From CAZPKH01 sp964407165 (lineage in GTDB: Bacteria; Bacteroidota; Bacteroidia; Bacteroidales; Muribaculaceae): a stretch of DNA of 25,716 nt. The position numbers and the translations under genes were made by a program. Of the stretch, positions 22,910 to 25,716 are shown in pieces (within the stretch, counting starts at the first letter, position 1; each line of letters opens with the position of its first letter). Where the stretch lies: the NCBI GenBank assembly GCA_964407165.1, contig CAYOUJ010000033.1, forward strand, positions 1 through 25,716, in the 5' to 3' direction. The notes under the pieces were generated by a model. It was given only the letters and a program-made list of their open reading frames with translations, did no database searches and was not told the origin of the DNA.

Positions 22910-24226
22910 ATGAGTCAACTGATAGCCATAGTAGGACGCCCCAACGTGGGCAAGTCAACGCTGTTTAACCGCCTCACCCAGAGCCGCACGGCCATAGTCC
23001 ACGACGAGGCCGGGACTACCCGCGACCGCCAGTACGGCAAGGTCGACTGGGCGGGCAAGGAATTTTCGATAGTCGACACCGGCGGCTGGGTGGTCAACTC
23101 CGACGACATCTTCGAGAGCGAGATCAACCGTCAGGTGCACCTCGCCATCGAGCAGGCCGACGAAATACTCTTCGTGGTCGACGCCATGAACGGCGTGACC
23201 GACCTCGACGACCACGTGGCCGAGATACTGCGCAAGTCGAAGAAGCCCGTCATACTCGTCGCCAACAAGGTTGACTCCAACGACTGGCTCTACAACGTCC
23301 CCGAGTTCTACAAGCTTGGCTTGGGCGAGCCGTACCCCGTCAGCGCCGTCAGCGGCTACGGCACCGGCGACCTGCTCGACGAGGTGGTCAAGAAGCTCCC
23401 CGAGCGCGACGAAGAGGAGGAGCAGCTCGACGACATACCCAAATTCTGCATCGTCGGCCGCCCCAACGCCGGCAAGTCGTCGCTGATCAACTCGTTCATC
23501 GGCCAGGAGCGCAACATCGTCACCGACATCGCCGGCACCACCCGCGACTCCATCTACACGCGCTACAACAAGTTCGGCTTCGACTTCTACCTGGTCGACA
23601 CCGCCGGCATCCGCAAGAAGACGAAGGTCAACGAAGACATTGAGTATTACTCCGTTATCCGCTCCATCCGCGCCATCGAGGCCTCCGACGTGTGCATACT
23701 GCTCATCGACGCCACCCGCGGCATCGAGAGCCAGGACGTCAACATCTTCTCGCTGATCCAGCGCAACAAGAAGGGTCTGGTGGTGTGCGTCAACAAGTGG
23801 GACCTGGTGGAGGACAAGAGCCCGGAGGCCATCGCCCACTTCGAGTACGCCATCCGCGAGCGCTTCGCCCCCTTCACCGACTTCCCCATCATCTTCGGCT
23901 CCGCCCTGACCAAGCAGCGCATCTACAAGGTGCTCGAGACCGCCGTCGACGTCTACAAGAACCGCCGCCGCGAGGTGCCCACCTCCACGCTCAACAAGGT
24001 CATGCTCGAGGCCATCGCCGCATACCCGCCGCCGGCCAACAAGGGCAAGTACGTGAAAATCAAGTATGTGACCATGCTCAAAGGCTCGCCGGTGCCCACC
24101 TTCATCTTCTTCTGCAACCTCCCGCAGTGGGTCAAGGAGCCTTACCGCCGCTACCTCGAGAACAAGATACGCGAGAACTGGGACTTCACCGGCACCCCCA
24201 TAAACGTCTACATGCGCGAGAAGTGA
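22910..24226 (+). CDS. der: ribosome-associated GTPase Der (EngA)
   Basis: A tandem-domain GTPase required for 50S subunit assembly. The 438-aa protein has two complete G domains: the first with GRPNVGKST, DTGGW and NKVD, the second with GRPNAGKSS, DTAGIRKK and NKWD. A C-terminal KH-like domain follows (VKIKYVTMLKGSPVPTFIFFCNLP ... RYLENKIRENWDFTGTPI). A 108-bp gap with an A-rich heptad array separates it from era. The RAYT element begins 12 bp after its stop. Confidence 0.97.
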   Translation: MSQLIAIVGRPNVGKSTLFNRLTQSRTAIVHDEAGTTRDRQYGKVDWAGKEFSIVDTGGWVVNSDDIFESEINRQVHLAIEQADEILFVVDAMNGVTDLDDHVAEILRKSKKPVILVANKVDSNDWLYNVPEFYKLGLGEPYPVSAVSGYGTGDLLDEVVKKLPERDEEEEQLDDIPKFCIVGRPNAGKSSLINSFIGQERNIVTDIAGTTRDSIYTRYNKFGFDFYLVDTAGIRKKTKVNEDIEYYSVIRSIRAIEASDVCILLIDATRGIESQDVNIFSLIQRNKKGLVVCVNKWDLVEDKSPEAIAHFEYAIRERFAPFTDFPIIFGSALTKQRIYKVLETAVDVYKNRRREVPTSTLNKVMLEAIAAYPPPANKGKYVKIKYVTMLKGSPVPTFIFFCNLPQWVKEPYRRYLENKIRENWDFTGTPINVYMREK

Positions 24227-24238
24227 TGCTTTAAAGGC

Positions 24239-24915
24239 GTGTGGCGCAGCCACACCTCCATCTGTTAACCCCACGCTTCAGCGTGGGGTAGCAGCAGCGA
24301 ACTAATCACGCGTGCGCCTTGGCGCACGCCTCGCAACAAGCCGATGAGCACAGTACAATGCATCTATCATGTGGTGTTTCGCACCAAGGGGAGCCGTTGC
24401 ACCATTCCCGAGCAGTCAAAGCGAACCCTCTTGGCGTATCTGTACTCGGTAAGTATGGACATGGGTGTCAAGAAGGTGTTCCGGCTTAACTGCTACTTGA
24501 ACCACGTTCACATTTTGGTCGACTTACCACCCAACATGAACATTGCCGAGTATGTTCAGAAAATCAAAGGCATCTCTTCACGCACATTCAAAGGGCACCC
24601 TGACTTCCCCGACTTTGACGGGTGGGCACGCCGGTACGGGGCGCTGTCGAAGTCGCACGAACACATAATGACTATCGTCAATTACATAAAGAACCAAGAG
24701 GAGCACCACCGGCTCCTGTCATTCAAGGAGGAACTTGAGCAGATTTTTGGTGCCGACTTTTTTAAAGACTCATTTAACCGCAGAGACTGGCTTGATGAAA
24801 GCGTCGATGAAATTTGATACAGAGCCGTGCGCCAAGGCGCACGCGGGGGTGGACCGTCGCGTCTGCCCCACGTTGAAGCGTGGGGATAACAGATGGAGTT
24901 GTGGCTGCGCCACAA
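24239..24915 (+). mobile_element. RAYT/IS200-like element with inverted terminal hairpins
   Basis: The 677-bp element carries H1 (24239-24255), H2 (24268-24289) and H3 (24310-24329) on the left. On the right are inverted H3' (24826-24843), H2' (24866-24885, slightly decayed) and H1' (24899-24915). GGAG lies directly outside H1' and its complement CTCC inside-adjacent to H1. The paired inverted ends differ from classic IS200 ends and match a RAYT flanked by REPs. No target duplication is evident. Confidence 0.85.
24344..24817 (+). CDS. REP-associated tyrosine transposase / IS200-like TnpA
   Basis: A 157-aa Y1 HUH transposase. The HUH motif is H54-V-H56 in LNHVHILVDLP, and the nucleophile is Y114 in IVNYIKNQEEHH. 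The N-terminus QCIYHVVFRTKGS and the block YVQKIKGISSRTFKGH fit the Transposase_17/IS200-like family. All catalytic residues are present, so the enzyme may be active. The flanking inverted hairpins and a second transposase-less copy 2.6 kb upstream suggest it mobilises or maintains REP-type hairpins. Its codon use is visibly less GC-rich than the neighbouring der gene, consistent with transfer. A plain IS200 transposase is the alternative. Confidence 0.88.
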   Translation: MSTVQCIYHVVFRTKGSRCTIPEQSKRTLLAYLYSVSMDMGVKKVFRLNCYLNHVHILVDLPPNMNIAEYVQKIKGISSRTFKGHPDFPDFDGWARRYGALSKSHEHIMTIVNYIKNQEEHHRLLSFKEELEQIFGADFFKDSFNRRDWLDESVDEI

Positions 24916-24932
24916 ACTCGCGTCTGAGATGT

Positions 24933-25583
24933 TTGGCGGTGCTCATGGTCGTGTTGCTGGGGGTGGCCGGATGCCGGGGGGCGGTCAGGAAGGTGCTGGT
25001 CATCGGCGACTCCATGTCGGGGTGGATCGGGGAGCGCTTCGGGGCCTACGGGCACGCCAACCACTTCGAGGTGGCCACCGTGTGCTGGGACGGCTCGACG
25101 CTGCGCAAGTGGGGCAAGGCCGCCTCCATCAACCGCCTCAAGAGCATCATCGCGCAGCAGAAGCCCGACGCCATCATTGTCAGCTTGGGCCTGAACGAGT
25201 TGCTCGAGCCCAACCCGGAGAAGTCGCTCTCGGGAGCCATGCAGCGCCTCAAGAGGGCCTTCGGTGACATCCCCGTGATATGGATAGGCCCCCCGTACTG
25301 GCCGGGCAAGACCAAGCAGGGGGCGGCCAACAAGCTCGACACGTGGCTCAAGAACCAAATGGGCCCGGGACACTATTACTGCTCGCTGGGCGAGACCATC
25401 GAGCGGCAGAGCAAGACCAACCCGCACCCCACGCGCAAGGCCACCATCAAGTGGATAGACAATGTGATAGACTGGATGCAGCGCTCGGGCGCCGTCAAGT
25501 TGCCGTCGGCCAACCGTCCCACGGGGCAGCAGATGCGCCGTGGCAAGACTTTCATCTACCGCACCATCCGCCAAAGCCTATAG
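24933..25583 (+). CDS. SGNH/GDSL-like hydrolase lipoprotein, 5' end altered by element insertion
   Basis: Probable outer-envelope lipoprotein of the SGNH hydrolase superfamily (esterase or acetyl-hydrolase; substrate unknown). Visible features are a hydrophobic stretch with lipobox LLGVAGC, block I VIGDSMSGW (nucleophile Ser), IIVSLGLNELL (Asn block) and a C-terminal NPHPTRKATIKWID that may supply His. The start is unclear. I used the TTG at 24933, but GTG 24939 and ATG 24945 are possible, and all give a signal peptide lacking its basic N-terminus. The frame is open upstream only through the RAYT element, whose last hairpin ends at 24915. The insertion probably removed the native start and promoter, so the gene may be silent or driven from the element. 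Confidence 0.7.
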   Translation: MAVLMVVLLGVAGCRGAVRKVLVIGDSMSGWIGERFGAYGHANHFEVATVCWDGSTLRKWGKAASINRLKSIIAQQKPDAIIVSLGLNELLEPNPEKSLSGAMQRLKRAFGDIPVIWIGPPYWPGKTKQGAANKLDTWLKNQMGPGHYYCSLGETIERQSKTNPHPTRKATIKWIDNVIDWMQRSGAVKLPSANRPTGQQMRRGKTFIYRTIRQSL

Positions 25584-25585
25584 CT

Positions 25586-25611
25586 TTGGAAGCGACCCGC
25601 CCCCGCGTCGC
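25586..25611. repeat. single degenerate REP arm
   Basis: TTGGAAGCGACCCGCCCCCG and the following CGTCGC is a decayed single arm of the GCGACGCG-loop hairpin family, 3 bp after the SGNH stop. No inverted partner follows. Confidence 0.55.
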
Positions 25612-25625
25612 ATCTTAACTATGCC

Positions 25626-25710
25626 TTAAGGAATTTAAGGAGATTAAGGAATTTAAGGAGACCTTGTTCCCTAATTTCCTTAACCTCCCTAATTTCCTTA
25701 ATCTCCTTAA
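25626..25710. repeat. AT-rich TTAAGGA repeat with 17-bp inverted ends
   Basis: Arms 25635-25651 (TTAAGGAGATTAAGGAA) and 25694-25710 are perfect reverse complements with a 42-bp loop made of further TTAAGGA/TCCTTAA units. It could form a long hairpin ending the SGNH transcript, and reaches nearly to the window edge. Confidence 0.7.
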
Positions 25711-25716
25711 ATATCG

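Noticed and set aside
24735..24932. ATG at 24735 as the start of the SGNH gene
   Set aside because: It overlaps the transposase gene by 83 bp and reads through the element hairpins; no signal peptide would remain at the N-terminus.

Overview
The window comes from a Bacteroidales chromosome of fairly high GC, most like Muribaculaceae (inference). Three things point there: promoters of the Bacteroidetes TTTG / TAnnTTTG type in front of several genes, secreted proteins ending in a type IX (Por) secretion-like tail (YNLQGVRV ... GVYILRQG), and the housekeeping order yceD-rpmF-fabH-era-der.

Region 1 (about 0.2-7 kb, + strand) is a self-contained glycine cleavage cluster: a lipoate-protein ligase, gcvT, gcvH, a split P-protein (gcvPA, gcvPB) and lpdA. 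The ligase can charge GcvH with lipoate, P/H/T degrade glycine to CO2, ammonia and methylene-THF, and Lpd reoxidises the lipoyl arm. A perfect 17-bp inverted repeat with a U-tract lies directly in front of lpdA. Region 2 (7-9.05 kb) holds an RsmI-like methyltransferase and a YycJ/WalJ-like metallo-beta-lactamase-fold hydrolase. Both have repeat DNA built into the 5' part of the reading frame.

Region 3 (9.2-18.5 kb) encodes secreted surface proteins: an 855-aa beta-helix protein of the Cthe_2159 type and a small sorting-tail protein on the - strand, then two large paralogous secreted proteins on the + strand with SusE/F-like modules. A 390-bp nested palindromic region separates the two divergent pairs. 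A 100-N assembly gap lies in a GC-rich tandem repeat between the two paralogs. Region 4 (18.7-24.2 kb) is housekeeping: a membrane-anchored TPR protein, YceD, bL32, FabH, Era and Der. Region 5 (24.2-25.6 kb) is a REP-associated tyrosine transposase (RAYT/IS200-like) flanked by inverted hairpins, inserted against the 5' end of an SGNH-hydrolase lipoprotein gene.

The most striking feature is the density and organisation of REP-like repeats. At least three hairpin families recur as inverted pairs (REPIN-like), often a few bases after a stop codon. Two of them carry a GGAG tetranucleotide next to the hairpin. One family is the termini of the resident RAYT and also occurs as a 200-bp transposase-less copy between fabH and era. 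Another is inserted in frame inside a protein gene. Two further small-scale patterns recur: ATCGAT motifs spaced at 10-11 bp, and ACTAAAA heptad arrays directly in front of start codons.
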